From positions 1 through 43,628 of the forward strand of contig JAMPDQ010000013.1 of assembly GCA_023665575.1 (NCBI GenBank): a stretch of 43,628 nt of DNA. Reading direction: 5' to 3'. The notes under the pieces were generated by a model. The model ran no database searches, had not been told where the DNA came from, and worked only from the letters and a program-made list of their open reading frames with translations. Shown here one piece after another: positions 33,999 to 42,619 of the stretch. The DNA is from Candidatus Amulumruptor caecigallinarius. GTDB lineage: Bacteria > Bacteroidota > Bacteroidia > Bacteroidales > Muribaculaceae. A program made the translations under genes and the position numbers. The stretch's first letter is position 1, and every line of letters starts with the position of its first letter.

Positions 33999-34950
33999 AG
34001 TGTCCGATGATGATTTTTTCTGTCTTTGCAGCCGATTTCCGGATGTAGATGCCGGGAACCGCCGGAATGTGATCGGTTGATATGCGGCGGCCGGCAAGGT
34101 CGTAGTATTCCGCCTTGACATCACAGGTGTCTTCAGTGTCAACCATTATGCCTTTCACTTTCATTTCTGTCTCTTTGACGAGAGAAAGCCGCCCCATCAT
34201 GTTTAGACGCGTGGGGCAATAGATAGTGATATATTTGTCGGCCGGAGTGAGATGCACAGTGCCGGAAAATTGCATGGGAATGTTGGTGTAGATGGTTTCG
34301 CGGGGCATTGCGATGTGAACGTTTCTGAATTCATTGCCGGCATTGTCGGTGACTTTCAGCACATTCTTGCCGTTCTGCTGCACAATAGCAAAGTTTTTCG
34401 GCCCCATGGGCAGTGATTCGGCAAACACGGCCACCGCCAATCCGTTTTCGCTCATGAAGCTGTCGGTCTTTATGCCCGAGCTGCCGTAGCCGTTGCCATA
34501 CACGTTGCGTGCGATGCCTGAGAAAACGTAGTTGTCCTCCTCTGTCACGGATATTGGGAAAGAGTAGCTTTGTTGAGCCTCTCTGACACTGAATATGGCA
34601 AGAAACTCACCCGATTTGATATCCACGCCCGGTCCCTGCACACTTATCTGAGTGTCGCGATATTTGAAATAAGCAAAGTCACTGAATGTTTCAACAAAGC
34701 AGGAATAGGGGAGAGTGGCATCGGAATTGTTGAGGATCGCGCCATTTTTGTCGCAGAGTGTCCACACCCGGTAAAACTGCTCCGTGTTGTTGATGGATTC
34801 GCTGTTTTCCACGATTGCGCCTTCAAGCAGGTTTTCACCGGCGAAGGCGAAAGAAGGGCACATCATTGATGCCAAACAAAAAAGAGAAGACGCCCTCAGC
34901 GCGTTGAGGAGCGCATGCGCGCGCCCATTATCATAAGTGGAATCCATCAT
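33997..34950 (-). CDS. Secreted hypothetical protein with T9SS-like C-terminal tail
   Basis: The product is 317 residues (start 34950 or the adjacent ATG 34947). The N-terminal signal is preceded by a polar stretch (ALRASSLFCLASMMCPSFAFA, cleavage likely after AFA near residue 37). The body is beta-rich without a domain I recognise (GPGVDIKSGEFLAIFSVREA, VGTVHLTPADKYITIY). The end reads AEYYDLAGRRISTDHIPAVP then GIYIRKSAAKTEKIIIGH, the pattern of type A C-terminal sorting domains of the type IX secretion system or of surface beta-sandwich tails. The stop TAA is the terminal triplet of E12. Confidence 0.75.
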   Translation of the reverse strand: MMDSTYDNGRAHALLNALRASSLFCLASMMCPSFAFAGENLLEGAIVENSESINNTEQFYRVWTLCDKNGAILNNSDATLPYSCFVETFSDFAYFKYRDTQISVQGPGVDIKSGEFLAIFSVREAQQSYSFPISVTEEDNYVFSGIARNVYGNGYGSSGIKTDSFMSENGLAVAVFAESLPMGPKNFAIVQQNGKNVLKVTDNAGNEFRNVHIAMPRETIYTNIPMQFSGTVHLTPADKYITIYCPTRLNMMGRLSLVKETEMKVKGIMVDTEDTCDVKAEYYDLAGRRISTDHIPAVPGIYIRKSAAKTEKIIIGH

Positions 34951-35159
34951 AAAGAAAATATATTGCTCAAGTTCCGGCTTTACCGAAACCTGAAGGTTTT
35001 AGTTTGAAGATTAGGGGTTAGTGCTTTGAAGGAATGGTTTAATCCCGCAGTCACGCCATGACGCTAAAATAGCAAATCCCACCGACCCATGCAAATATTT
35101 GCGCGAAATTCATACTCCTCCGTGCTCCGATGTGATTAACCACGCAAATCATCGGCAGA
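34951..35159. other. Intergenic region with a 12-bp palindrome
   Basis: No gene or canonical promoter is seen. GCAAATATTTGC at 35091-35102 is a perfect palindrome and could be a protein-binding site. The region lies between divergent genes. Confidence 0.3.
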
Positions 35160-35342
35160 ATGCATAGTGATGACGCCGAAGTCCTCAAGAATGTTGAGAG
35201 GGAACACCTTACTGAAACGGTTAAAGCAAATTACTTTGCCAAGTGGATTGTTGTAGATGTCATAGATTGTGATCTGATCTCCAAAATCTGTGGAACAGGC
35301 ACATTCCTTGAATATGCGGAATTAAGAACATATGAAATATAA
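35160..35342 (+). CDS. Possible small protein, 60 residues
   Basis: MHSDDAEVLKNVEREHLTET... carries a mixed hydrophobic segment (YFAKWIVVDVIDCDLISKI). It matches no family I know. Its stop overlaps the next start by 11 bases, which suggests coupling, but no promoter is visible and the coding character is uncertain; it may be a fragment of a once longer gene together with the next ORF. Confidence 0.35.
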   Translation: MHSDDAEVLKNVEREHLTETVKANYFAKWIVVDVIDCDLISKICGTGTFLEYAELRTYEI

Positions 35343-35736
35343 GAAAATAATAGACAACATTGAGCATTTCATTGCATGCTTTAATGCAGACGGACAAGAA
35401 AATGTCATTGGCATTGAGACTGAAAAACTGCGTGAAATATTTGATGAAAGCGAGGCAGCCGGCGTCATTGTGTCAGAAGGGAATGACCTCAGTTCTGTGT
35501 TAAGCCGGATAGATGCGGATTTATTTGAATCTAACTTTGCTCATAATATCGTACTGTTGCTCAGGACTGCGCAACCATCCAACTTCTGCATGAATGACAT
35601 GGGAATCCTGCAATCGTTCATACAAAGCAATTCCCCGAAAGATTGCAATGTCACTTGGGGAGTTTCCTCACTCAAAAGTCATGAAAATGCCATAGCTGTC
35701 ATAATTGCCTGTTTAAAGCCTGTGGAGTGCTTTTAA
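35332..35736 (+). CDS. Orphan protein resembling the FtsZ C-terminal domain
   Basis: The product is 134 residues with no GTPase domain. Its order of elements follows the second half of FtsZ. A helix (about 4-17) comes first, then ENVIGIETEKLREIF (23-37), like the NVDFADVRTVM segment. EAAGVIVSEGND follows, like the GxGxGEGR turn, then a strand HNIVLLLRTA (71-80), helix MNDMGILQSFIQ (87-98), strand NVTWGVSS (106-113, like V-IWG) and the terminal strand AIAVIIACLK. The match is by pattern only. It may be an FtsZ-interacting or decoy protein, or a decayed paralogue. Codon use is ordinary. Confidence 0.55.
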   Translation: MKYKKIIDNIEHFIACFNADGQENVIGIETEKLREIFDESEAAGVIVSEGNDLSSVLSRIDADLFESNFAHNIVLLLRTAQPSNFCMNDMGILQSFIQSNSPKDCNVTWGVSSLKSHENAIAVIIACLKPVECF

Positions 35737-36147
35737 TCGGATACCAAGATGGAAATAACCTTTGTGAATTTTTGTGATTCTCACATGGATTATGTAGATT
35801 TATCTTCCCATAGTAGGTGTTTATGGATTGATCCGCGTTATTCTTGACCCTGAACCGCTGAATGCAATCCGCAGTCCGTTTTTAGGAATATGGAAATTCT
35901 GCATTCGAAGAGGGACTTTGATTTGGATGATTCAGCTGATCATGCTCGGTGCTGCTCTTATGCAATACGCCATATGGTATAGGGGCGGCGAGGCCTTTGA
36001 AAAGTTCTCTTTCTCACCGGTAATATGAATGGAGCATAGAGAGCAGCAACGACTTGCACAAACCCTCCTCGCCGTATCCCGGGGAACGGTTACGCTTTGC
36101 AGCAACGCAAAAAAACAACAAAATTCCGCTTAAATTCCTATTTATTT
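35737..36147. other. Gene-poor stretch before tpiA
   Basis: An open frame with a TTG start at 35828-36028 encodes 66 residues with one hydrophobic segment (WMIQLIMLGAALMQYAIWY), but nothing else supports it as a gene. No repeat element is present here. Confidence 0.3.
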
Positions 36148-36178
36148 TTTGATTAATCGGGCATATTGGCTAATTTTG
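36148..36178 (+). promoter_or_regulatory. Promoter of tpiA
   Basis: TTTG at 36148-36151, exactly 19 bases, then TAATTTTG at 36171-36178: a perfect match to the Bacteroidota consensus. The start near 36185 leaves a leader of about 20 bases. Strength fits a glycolytic gene. Confidence 0.9.
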
Positions 36179-36204
36179 CGGATTGATAACCAAATTTTAC
36201 TGAA

Positions 36205-36960
36205 ATGAGAAAGAATATTGTAGCCGGTAATTGGAAAATGAACACTACCCTCGACGAGGGAGTGGAATTGGCAAACAATGTAAACACACTTCTTAAGGGT
36301 AAGAAAGCTAATTGCGATGTTATTGTTTGTGTGCCTTTCACACATCTTACTTCTGTTAATGCAGTTCTTGAACCGGAACTTGTGAAGCTCGGCGCTGAAA
36401 ACTGCTCCGAACACGCCAAGGGCGCATACACCGGCGAGGTGAGCGCCTCGATGGTGAAATCCACCGGCGCCGAATATGTTATTCTTGGTCACAGCGAACG
36501 CCGCCAGTATTTCGGTGAAAACAACGAGCAACTGCTTGCGAAAACCAAAATCGCACTCGAAAACGGCCTGAAGCCCATCTTCTGCGTTGGCGAGGTGCTC
36601 GAACAGCGTGAGGACGGCTCTTTCAACGAGGTGGTGAAATCGCAGGTTGAGGCTCTCTTCTCTCTCTCGGCCGACGATTTCGGCAGGATTGTGGTCGCTT
36701 ACGAGCCGGTTTGGGCCATCGGCACCGGCAAAACCGCCACAGCCGACCAGGCTCAGGAGATGCACGCCCACATCCGCAACGTTATCGCAGAGAAATATGG
36801 CAGGGAGATTGCCGACAACACTTCAATTCTCTACGGCGGAAGCTGTAAACCCTCGAACGCCAAGGAAATATTCGCAAAGCCCGATGTTGACGGCGGCCTT
36901 ATCGGTGGCGCTGCCCTTAGGGCCGAGGATTTCATGGGCATCATCGAGGCTTTCGGCTGA
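36205..36960 (+). CDS. tpiA: Triosephosphate isomerase
   Basis: Interconverts dihydroxyacetone phosphate and glyceraldehyde 3-phosphate in the cytoplasm. The 251-residue TIM barrel has catalytic Lys11 (AGNWKMN), His96 (VILGHSERR) and Glu167 ([12 protein letters not shown]), plus the phosphate-binding LYGGSCKP. Codon choice is more GC-rich and restricted than in neighbouring genes, as expected for a highly expressed enzyme. It leads a likely tpiA-SPOR-folE operon. Confidence 0.97.
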   Translation: MRKNIVAGNWKMNTTLDEGVELANNVNTLLKGKKANCDVIVCVPFTHLTSVNAVLEPELVKLGAENCSEHAKGAYTGEVSASMVKSTGAEYVILGHSERRQYFGENNEQLLAKTKIALENGLKPIFCVGEVLEQREDGSFNEVVKSQVEALFSLSADDFGRIVVAYEPVWAIGTGKTATADQAQEMHAHIRNVIAEKYGREIADNTSILYGGSCKPSNAKEIFAKPDVDGGLIGGAALRAEDFMGIIEAFG

Positions 36961-37027
36961 TAAAACGAACTCCGACAGACTCCCCGGAGCCTGAAAGAAA
37001 GATTCAGAACGATTTAAAATTCCGTGC

Positions 37028-37555
37028 ATGACACGAAACCTGAAATTACGCGCGTTGCTGCTGCCGGCGTTGCTGACATCGGCGGTATGCCTGTACGCGC
37101 AGTCGCCCTCCGAAAACGGTCAGGAGGAGAAAAAACCGGAAAATGCCGTTGAGGCAATAGAATATGAGTCGAACGGGAATGTTGTTATCGACATCCCCGA
37201 CAATATATTGAATAACATCCTCAAAGACGACCAGCAGCATGTGCAGCATCAGCCCGCATTACGCCCCGGCATAAACAAGATGTCAGGTTTCAGAATTCAA
37301 GTGTTCAGCGATGGTCGCAATCAGGCTTCGCTCGAATCACGTGCCCGGTCGCGCGGAAATGCCATAGTGGCAAAATTCCCGAAATACAGGGGCCAGGTAT
37401 ATACGCATTCGAGTGCTCCAAACTGGTATACAAGGATAGGCAATTTCAAGTCGCAGGCAGAGGCCTCTTCTGCGCTTTCGGAGCTTAAACGCGCCTTCCC
37501 GCAGTTTGCAGCTGAAATGAGAGTGGTAAGAAGTCAGATTGTTGTCATAAGATAG
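37028..37555 (+). CDS. SPOR-domain periplasmic protein
   Basis: The product is 175 residues: signal peptide (LRALLLPALLTSAVCLYAQ), an acidic linker, then a C-terminal SPOR domain (about 95-175) with MSGFRIQVFSDGRNQASLESRARSRGNAIVAKFP and VRSQIVVIR. SPOR domains bind denuded peptidoglycan glycans at division sites. The position between tpiA and folE is a conserved arrangement in Bacteroidales. It ends nine bases before folE. Confidence 0.88.
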   Translation: MTRNLKLRALLLPALLTSAVCLYAQSPSENGQEEKKPENAVEAIEYESNGNVVIDIPDNILNNILKDDQQHVQHQPALRPGINKMSGFRIQVFSDGRNQASLESRARSRGNAIVAKFPKYRGQVYTHSSAPNWYTRIGNFKSQAEASSALSELKRAFPQFAAEMRVVRSQIVVIR

Positions 37556-37564
37556 ACTGAAAAG

Positions 37565-38152
37565 ATGGCAAAAGCGAATCAGCACAACATCGAACTTGTT
37601 GAGCAGATTGCATCTCACTATGAAGCAATTCTGCGCCTTATCGGCGAGGATCCCAAGCGTGAGGGTCTGCTGAAAACACCCGTCAGAGCTGCAAAGGCTC
37701 TCCTCGACATAACCTCCGGATATCGTGGCGATCCGCTCGCGGTGGCGCGTCAGGCCGTGTTCGAGCATGCCGGCTCCAGAATGGTGATTGTAAAGGATAT
37801 TGAGTTCTACAGTATGTGTGAACACCATATCCTCCCGTTTTTTGGCAAAGTAAATATAGGATATATCCCTGATGGAAAAATGATTGGCCTCTCCAAGCTG
37901 GCAAGGATTGTGGATAATTTTGCACATCGCCTCCAGGTGCAGGAACGCCTCACAGCCCAAGTGTGCAGCCTCCTTTCCGAGGCAATGCCCACCAAGGGGG
38001 TAATTGTGAGTTGTAGCGCCCAGCATCTGTGCATGAAAATGAGGGGAGTGGAGAAGCAAGACTCATCTACTGTCACCTACGATTACAACGGAGTGTTTGA
38101 GTCCGACCTCTCCTTGCGCGATGAATTCCTCCGCCTCTGTCAATCCCGCTAA
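37565..38152 (+). CDS. folE: GTP cyclohydrolase I (FolE type)
   Basis: Converts GTP to 7,8-dihydroneopterin triphosphate, first step of folate synthesis. The product is 195 residues. Zinc ligands are Cys85 and His88 in MCEHHILPF and Cys156 in AQHLCMKMRGV. LSKLARIVDNFAHRLQVQERL is the conserved GTP-binding helix. The window also carries folB, the later pathway step, at 43080. Followed by a mini-element and a strong bidirectional terminator. Confidence 0.96.
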   Translation: MAKANQHNIELVEQIASHYEAILRLIGEDPKREGLLKTPVRAAKALLDITSGYRGDPLAVARQAVFEHAGSRMVIVKDIEFYSMCEHHILPFFGKVNIGYIPDGKMIGLSKLARIVDNFAHRLQVQERLTAQVCSLLSEAMPTKGVIVSCSAQHLCMKMRGVEKQDSSTVTYDYNGVFESDLSLRDEFLRLCQSR

Positions 38153-38156
38153 AAGT

Positions 38157-38192
38157 CTAAGGCCCAGCTATTTTTATGAAACGGGGCCTTAG
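38157..38192. repeat. Element E13: 36-bp C-type miniature
   Basis: CTAAGGCCC and GGGCCTTAG are perfect inverted repeats enclosing an AGCTATTTTTATGAAACG spacer. It is the smallest complete member of the superfamily, five bases after the folE stop. Confidence 0.6.
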
Positions 38193-38203
38193 ATATAAGT
38201 CAC

Positions 38204-38242
38204 AAAAAAAGGATGCTTCTCAATTGAGAAGCATCCTTTTTC
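38204..38242. terminator. Bidirectional terminator between folE and degP
   Basis: GGATGCTTCTC (38211-38221) and GAGAAGCATCC (38226-38236) form a perfect 11-bp stem with an AATT tip, with A7 on the left and T5 on the right. It serves both convergent genes. Confidence 0.93.
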
Positions 38243-38257
38243 AATAATGTTGTGTTG

Positions 38258-39724
38258 TTATTCTTCCGTGGCCAGATTAACAGCGTAATAATATTTCTTG
38301 CCTGTGGGATACACACCTTTAAGGAACATCACCTTTTCATCATCCGAACTCTTCATAATCTGATTGTAAATGTATTCCACATCATCAGATGAGTTGACAC
38401 CACGGTCATTGATTTCGGTGATGATGAATCCATCTTTCACACCGGCATCCTTGAATGCTCCGCTTTTCACGCCCTGCACCTGAACTCCCGATGAAATGCC
38501 TAGGTTCTGCTTCGTTTCGGCAGTGGGCTTCATGAATGCACATCCCAAACTTGCAAAGTCTCCTTTCTTGGTTATGGATGTATTGCCTTGCGAATTTCGA
38601 AGAGTGCCGCTCTTCTGATACATCTTGTTGCTGCGATAATATGTCACGGTTATTTTGTCACCGGGACGGAACTTGTTGATTTGTTCCACAAGTTGTGCAA
38701 AATTATGCACCTCTGCGCCATTTATTGCGGTGATAAGGTCATCGGTCTGTAACCCGAGCTCTTTAGCAGTGCTCATATCATTGACGTCCTTTACCAGCAA
38801 ACCGGCCTTCACGGCTGTAATATCTTTCTCTTTTGCGAGTTTTGCGTCAAGCTCTATTACAGTGCATCCAAGCATTGCACGCTGCACAGTGCCATATTGC
38901 TTTATGTCGGCAATCACCTTCCTGGCGATTGTGGTGGGGATTGCAAAGGAGAAGCCTGAATAGCTGCCGGTGTTGCTGTAGATGGCGGAGTTGATGCCAA
39001 TCAGCTCCCCTTTTAGGTTTACAAGGGCACCCCCGGAGTTGCCGGGATTCAAAGCCGCATCCGTCTGAATAAATGATTCAATTGAGAGAGAGCCGCCCTT
39101 GTTGTTTGCCCCCAAGCTACGAGCCTTTGCGCTGACAATACCGGCTGTCACAGTGGAGTTGAAGCCGAAAGGATTGCCCACAGCCAACACCCATTCCCCA
39201 ATTTTTACAGATTCACTGTCGCCGAAGGTGACGGGCGACAATCCCTTTGCATCTATCTTTATCAGTGCAAGGTCGGAGGCCTCATCTGTGCCTATTATGC
39301 GTGCCTCATATGTGGAATTGTCGTTCATGAGCACTTCAAGCTTGTCGGCTCCGTCAATAACGTGATTGTTTGTCACAATGAATCCGTCTTCAGAGATAAT
39401 CACACCCGAACCGAGGCCTGTCTGCACGGGTTCCGACTTTTTCTGCTGCTGGCGCGGCTGCTGCCGTTGTCCTCCCCCGGGGCCGAAAAAGAAGTCGAAC
39501 ATGCCAAACGGGTCGTAGCCTCCCTGACTATAAGGATTCTGCTGCCTGCTTGAAAAGCTTTTTATGCACACAACTGCGTTAACAGTCTTTTCAGCGGCAT
39601 CGGTGAATGCGGTTTCAAATGCCGGTGTCATGCTCCGGCTTTGGGCTCGTGCCGTAACGACAGATAACCCTCCGCCCAGCATCAGCGCTACACTTAGCAA
39701 TAAATTCAATCTCGTTTTATTCAT
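38258..39724 (-). CDS. degP: Periplasmic serine protease of the Do/DegP (HtrA) family
   Basis: The 488-residue protease/chaperone for misfolded envelope proteins has a signal peptide (LLLSVALMLGG ... ARAQS) and a glycine/glutamine-rich LA-type loop (about 62-96). The trypsin-like domain has His121 (NNHVIDGAD), Asp151 (SDLALIKID) and Ser230 (GNSGGAL). Two PDZ domains follow (about 275-375 and 395-480). It is monocistronic. No perfect promoter was found; a near -7 match (TTTAATTTG) lies about 50 bases upstream. Confidence 0.93.
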   Translation of the reverse strand: MNKTRLNLLLSVALMLGGGLSVVTARAQSRSMTPAFETAFTDAAEKTVNAVVCIKSFSSRQQNPYSQGGYDPFGMFDFFFGPGGGQRQQPRQQQKKSEPVQTGLGSGVIISEDGFIVTNNHVIDGADKLEVLMNDNSTYEARIIGTDEASDLALIKIDAKGLSPVTFGDSESVKIGEWVLAVGNPFGFNSTVTAGIVSAKARSLGANNKGGSLSIESFIQTDAALNPGNSGGALVNLKGELIGINSAIYSNTGSYSGFSFAIPTTIARKVIADIKQYGTVQRAMLGCTVIELDAKLAKEKDITAVKAGLLVKDVNDMSTAKELGLQTDDLITAINGAEVHNFAQLVEQINKFRPGDKITVTYYRSNKMYQKSGTLRNSQGNTSITKKGDFASLGCAFMKPTAETKQNLGISSGVQVQGVKSGAFKDAGVKDGFIITEINDRGVNSSDDVEYIYNQIMKSSDDEKVMFLKGVYPTGKKYYYAVNLATEE

Positions 39725-39847
39725 ATATATAAATCTTGGGAATTTTACTTTTTATCGTGGAACATCCACACAAATTAAAGGTAATTTTACATACAATATT
39801 ATATCGATTAACACTAAATTGTTAAATTTAACAATTCTTTACCCAAT

Positions 39848-39872
39848 TTTTTTAGAGGGATGGAGCCTTGGA
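39848..39872. repeat. Solitary B-type terminus upstream of lysC
   Basis: TTTTTTTAGAGGGATGGAGC followed by CTTGG resembles the right B terminus (TTTTTTGGGGGAATGGAGCC). The partner end is not recognisable. Confidence 0.4.
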
Positions 39873-39917
39873 GCCGGTTCAATTTAAATTTTATTTTATC
39901 GCACTCTGATTTTTTAT

Positions 39918-39925
39918 TATTTTTG
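39918..39925 (+). promoter_or_regulatory. -7 promoter element of lysC
   Basis: TATTTTTG matches TAnnTTTG; the -33 position holds TTTA at about 39895-39898. The leader would be about 30 bases, too short for an attenuator or lysine riboswitch. Confidence 0.5.
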
Positions 39926-39962
39926 TAAAAGAGACGTGCGCGTTACGCCTTGAAAAGCATAA

Positions 39963-41333
39963 ATGATGATGAAAGTCTTGAAGTTCGGAGGCACATCAGT
40001 CGGCACGATTGAGAGCCTGCGTAATGTAAAAAATATAGTGGAGTCGATTGGCAGCTACTCTATAGTGGTGGTGTCGGCTCTCGGTGGTCTCACAGACAAG
40101 CTGATTGCAACAGCCGGAATGGCTGCCTCGGGCAATTCCGCTTATGAGGCTGAAATGCCGCTCATGGCGCAACGGCATTTCGATATAATTGATGCCCTTG
40201 TGGCTTCTGAAAAGAAGGAAAGTGTGCGGGCCGCTGTGTGTGACCTGTTGGAGCAGTTGTCGCAAATATATAGGGGAGTGTCGCTTATTGGCGATCTCCC
40301 GGAAAGAACACTCTGCAAAATTGTGAGTTTCGGCGAACGCATGTCTTCTATAATTGTGGCCGCCATAATAGAGAATGCATGCCATATGGATTCTCTTGAA
40401 CTTGTGAAGACAGAGGAGTGGTTTAATAAAAACATTGCCGATCGCACGCTCACAGAGCAATTGATACGCCGGCATGTTCATCTTCCGCTTGATCGCCACA
40501 TAGTGATGGGCGGCTTTATCTCACGCGACCGCGATTCCGGTGAAATCACAAACCTCGGGCGAGGAGGCAGCGACTACACCGCTGCTCTTGTGGCAGCCGC
40601 TCTTAATGCTGACATGTTGGAAATCTGGACCGATGTCAACGGCTTTATGACAGCCGACCCCAGAATAATTCCCGATGCCAGAGTAATTGACAGAATGTCG
40701 TTTATTGAGAGCATGGATCTTTGTTCGTTCGGTGCGAAGGTGATTTATCCTCCCACGATTTATCCGGTGTTTCATAAAAACATACCAATTAAAATTCTCA
40801 ACACCCACAATCCCGGAGTTGCCGGAACCTTGATAACTGATTCAACCGACAACCTTCCACCCGGAGTGAGAGGAGTGTCATCGGTCAAAAATTCGGCAGT
40901 TATCACCATCAAAGGCGATATCACGGCGAATGTGGCCGAAATCAATACGCGGGCATATAACACCATGGCACGCAACGGTATAAGTGTGCTTCTTGTGGCT
41001 CAACCCCGCGACACAGCCTCTTTCTCTCTCTCAATGGCTCAGACGGATGTGCAGAAAGCTCTCGAAGTGCTTGCCGGAGAGTTCGCCCCTGAATTGCAAA
41101 CCGGTGAGGTAGACGATATTGTGGCCGAGCCTGAGCTCGCTATTATTGTAGCTGTAGGCGAATCGATAAGATCAATGTCCGGACTCGGGCATCGCTTGCT
41201 CAACACGCTGCAGCGCGAAGGAATTGAAGTGAAAGCTGTGTCAATCGGCACTTCCGAAACCACCATAGCGCTTGTTGTGAAAAATAGTGCAGCCGATGAA
41301 GCCTTGCGTCTTGTGCACAATGTCTGTTTCTAA
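39963..41333 (+). CDS. lysC: Aspartate kinase
   Basis: First step of the aspartate-family pathway (lysine/diaminopimelate, threonine, methionine). The product is 456 residues, monofunctional. The N-terminal kinase domain shows KVLKFGGTSVG, FGERMSS, and GRGGSDYTAALVAAAL. Two ACT domains follow (about 300-455: SAVITIKGDITAN, and AIIVAVGESIRSMSGLGHRLL), the usual feedback site. Three in-frame ATG codons in a row make the exact start ambiguous by two residues. The stop TAA is the first triplet of element E15. Confidence 0.94.
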   Translation: MMMKVLKFGGTSVGTIESLRNVKNIVESIGSYSIVVVSALGGLTDKLIATAGMAASGNSAYEAEMPLMAQRHFDIIDALVASEKKESVRAAVCDLLEQLSQIYRGVSLIGDLPERTLCKIVSFGERMSSIIVAAIIENACHMDSLELVKTEEWFNKNIADRTLTEQLIRRHVHLPLDRHIVMGGFISRDRDSGEITNLGRGGSDYTAALVAAALNADMLEIWTDVNGFMTADPRIIPDARVIDRMSFIESMDLCSFGAKVIYPPTIYPVFHKNIPIKILNTHNPGVAGTLITDSTDNLPPGVRGVSSVKNSAVITIKGDITANVAEINTRAYNTMARNGISVLLVAQPRDTASFSLSMAQTDVQKALEVLAGEFAPELQTGEVDDIVAEPELAIIVAVGESIRSMSGLGHRLLNTLQREGIEVKAVSIGTSETTIALVVKNSAADEALRLVHNVCF

Positions 41334-41495
41334 GGCTGCATCCCTCAGAAAATGTTAAAGCAAGGGGCGCAATCATGAGCCGGGCTTGGCTCTGCATAAG
41401 CAGGAGTATATCGGTATATACAACTGATTCGAATAAATTATATCAAAAAAAGCAAGCCGCCCCTAATGTTGAGTTTTTTATGAAACAGACTCTTA
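41331..41495. mobile_element. Element E15: chimera with a B-type left end and an A-type right end
   Basis: The left end TAAGGCTGCATCCCTCAGAA then AATGTTAAAGCAAGGGGCG is B-type. The right end CCGCCCCTAATGTTGAGTTT then TTTATGAAACAGACTCTTA is A-type. The interior (GAGCCGGGCTTGGCTCTGCA, AGCAGGAGTATATCGGTATAT, ACTGATTCGAATAAATTATA) is A-like. It fills the whole gap from the lysC stop codon to 12 bases before the engB ATG. Confidence 0.8.
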
Positions 41496-41507
41496 ATTTT
41501 GAAATTT

Positions 41508-42173
41508 ATGGATATCAAACCCCGCACACTCAGCGCCAGATATGAAATAAGTAGTCCTGATGTGAAGAAATGTCCCGACACGAATGTGCCGGAATATGCG
41601 TTCATCGGCAGGTCGAATGTAGGCAAATCTTCTCTCATCAATATGTTGGGCATGAACAAGAAACTCGCAAAAACATCGCAGCTCCCCGGAAAAACTCTTC
41701 TAATAAACCATTTCAAAATGGAGGGGGGAAAGTGGTATCTCGTTGACTTGCCCGGATATGGATACGCTGCACGGGGGAAACAACAGCGTGATCAGCTTGA
41801 GCAGATGATTAATTCATATGTGCTTCAGCGCCGGCAGCTTACATGTCTCTTTGTGCTTATAGATATCCGCCACAGTCCCCAGAAGATTGATATGGAATTT
41901 ATCGATTGGCTTGGAGAAAACAATGTGCCATTTGCATTGGTGTTCACAAAGGCTGACAAGCTTGGCCCCGTGGCGCGCAAAAGAAATGTGGATGCATATA
42001 TGAAGGAACTCTCTCTGAGTTGGGAGGAGCTGCCGCCATATTTTGTCACTTCTTCAGAAAAATCAATAGGCCGGGATGAACTTCTTGATTATATAACATC
42101 AATCAATGAGGAATTGGCCGGGGATAAAGAGCGGAGAGAATGCGTGGGAAAACAAAGCCCGAACAACAATTGA
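41508..42173 (+). CDS. engB: Ribosome biogenesis GTP-binding protein EngB (YsxC/YihA)
   Basis: Essential GTPase for 50S assembly. From the ATG at 41508 it has 221 residues; a TTG start three codons earlier is less likely, and the ATG at 41480 in the element end is out of frame. G1 is GRSNVGKS (34-41), G3 is DLPGYGYA, G4 is TKADK and G5 is TSSEKSIG. The C-terminal 20 residues are a polar extension. It heads the tight engB-GtrA-rpiB-folB cluster. Confidence 0.94.
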   Translation: MDIKPRTLSARYEISSPDVKKCPDTNVPEYAFIGRSNVGKSSLINMLGMNKKLAKTSQLPGKTLLINHFKMEGGKWYLVDLPGYGYAARGKQQRDQLEQMINSYVLQRRQLTCLFVLIDIRHSPQKIDMEFIDWLGENNVPFALVFTKADKLGPVARKRNVDAYMKELSLSWEELPPYFVTSSEKSIGRDELLDYITSINEELAGDKERRECVGKQSPNNN

Positions 42174-42174
42174 T

Positions 42175-42618
42175 ATGAAGCTGAAGAGATTAATTACGAG
42201 CGAAAGCAAATATGGAGAAATGATTCGCTTTGCCATGGTGGGCGGATTTTGCACCCTGCTGCAATATAGCATTTATGTAGTGTTTGTGAATGCTGTGAAA
42301 GTGCCTGCCGTGGTGTCGACAATGATAAGCTATGCCATTAGTTTCATAGCAAATTTCTTCATGACGAGTTTCTTTACTTTCAAGAGTGGACCCACTGCAA
42401 AAAAAGGTGTAGGATTTGCCCTCAGTCATCTCGTGAATATGGGAATGCAAACCGGATTGGTTGCGATATTCAAGGGACTCGTGGGTCCGACGCTCGCTTT
42501 GCTTCCGGCACTCGGAATCTGCGTGCCATTGAATTATTTTATGGTGAGATTCGCTTTTAAGAGCAAACTCTTTGGCGGCGGTTCAAACTTGTCTCAAAAT
42601 AATAAAAACAAGATCTGA
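42175..42618 (+). CDS. GtrA-family membrane protein
   Basis: The product is 147 residues from the ATG at 42175, one base after the engB stop. Four hydrophobic segments are visible (IRFAMVGGFCTLLQYSIYVVFV, AVVSTMISYAISFIANFFMT, GFALSHLVNMGMQTGLVAIF, ALLPALGICVPLNYFMV). GtrA proteins are thought to move lipid-linked sugars (undecaprenyl-phosphate glucose type) or assist polysaccharide assembly. No glycosyltransferase is adjacent, so the cargo is open. Confidence 0.88.
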   Translation: MKLKRLITSESKYGEMIRFAMVGGFCTLLQYSIYVVFVNAVKVPAVVSTMISYAISFIANFFMTSFFTFKSGPTAKKGVGFALSHLVNMGMQTGLVAIFKGLVGPTLALLPALGICVPLNYFMVRFAFKSKLFGGGSNLSQNNKNKI

Positions 42619-42619
42619 A

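Noticed and set aside
35828..36028. 66-residue open frame with one hydrophobic segment before tpiA
   Set aside because: It needs a TTG start, has no promoter or recognised homology, and does not overlap or couple to a neighbour.
39840..39962. Lysine riboswitch or attenuator upstream of lysC
   Set aside because: The predicted leader is only about 30 bases and no riboswitch-like structure is visible.
40765..40795. GTTTCATAAAAAC inside lysC resembling an element end
   Set aside because: It encodes the conserved-context residues VFHKN in the correct frame, has no partner end and no terminal TAAG, so it is coincidence.
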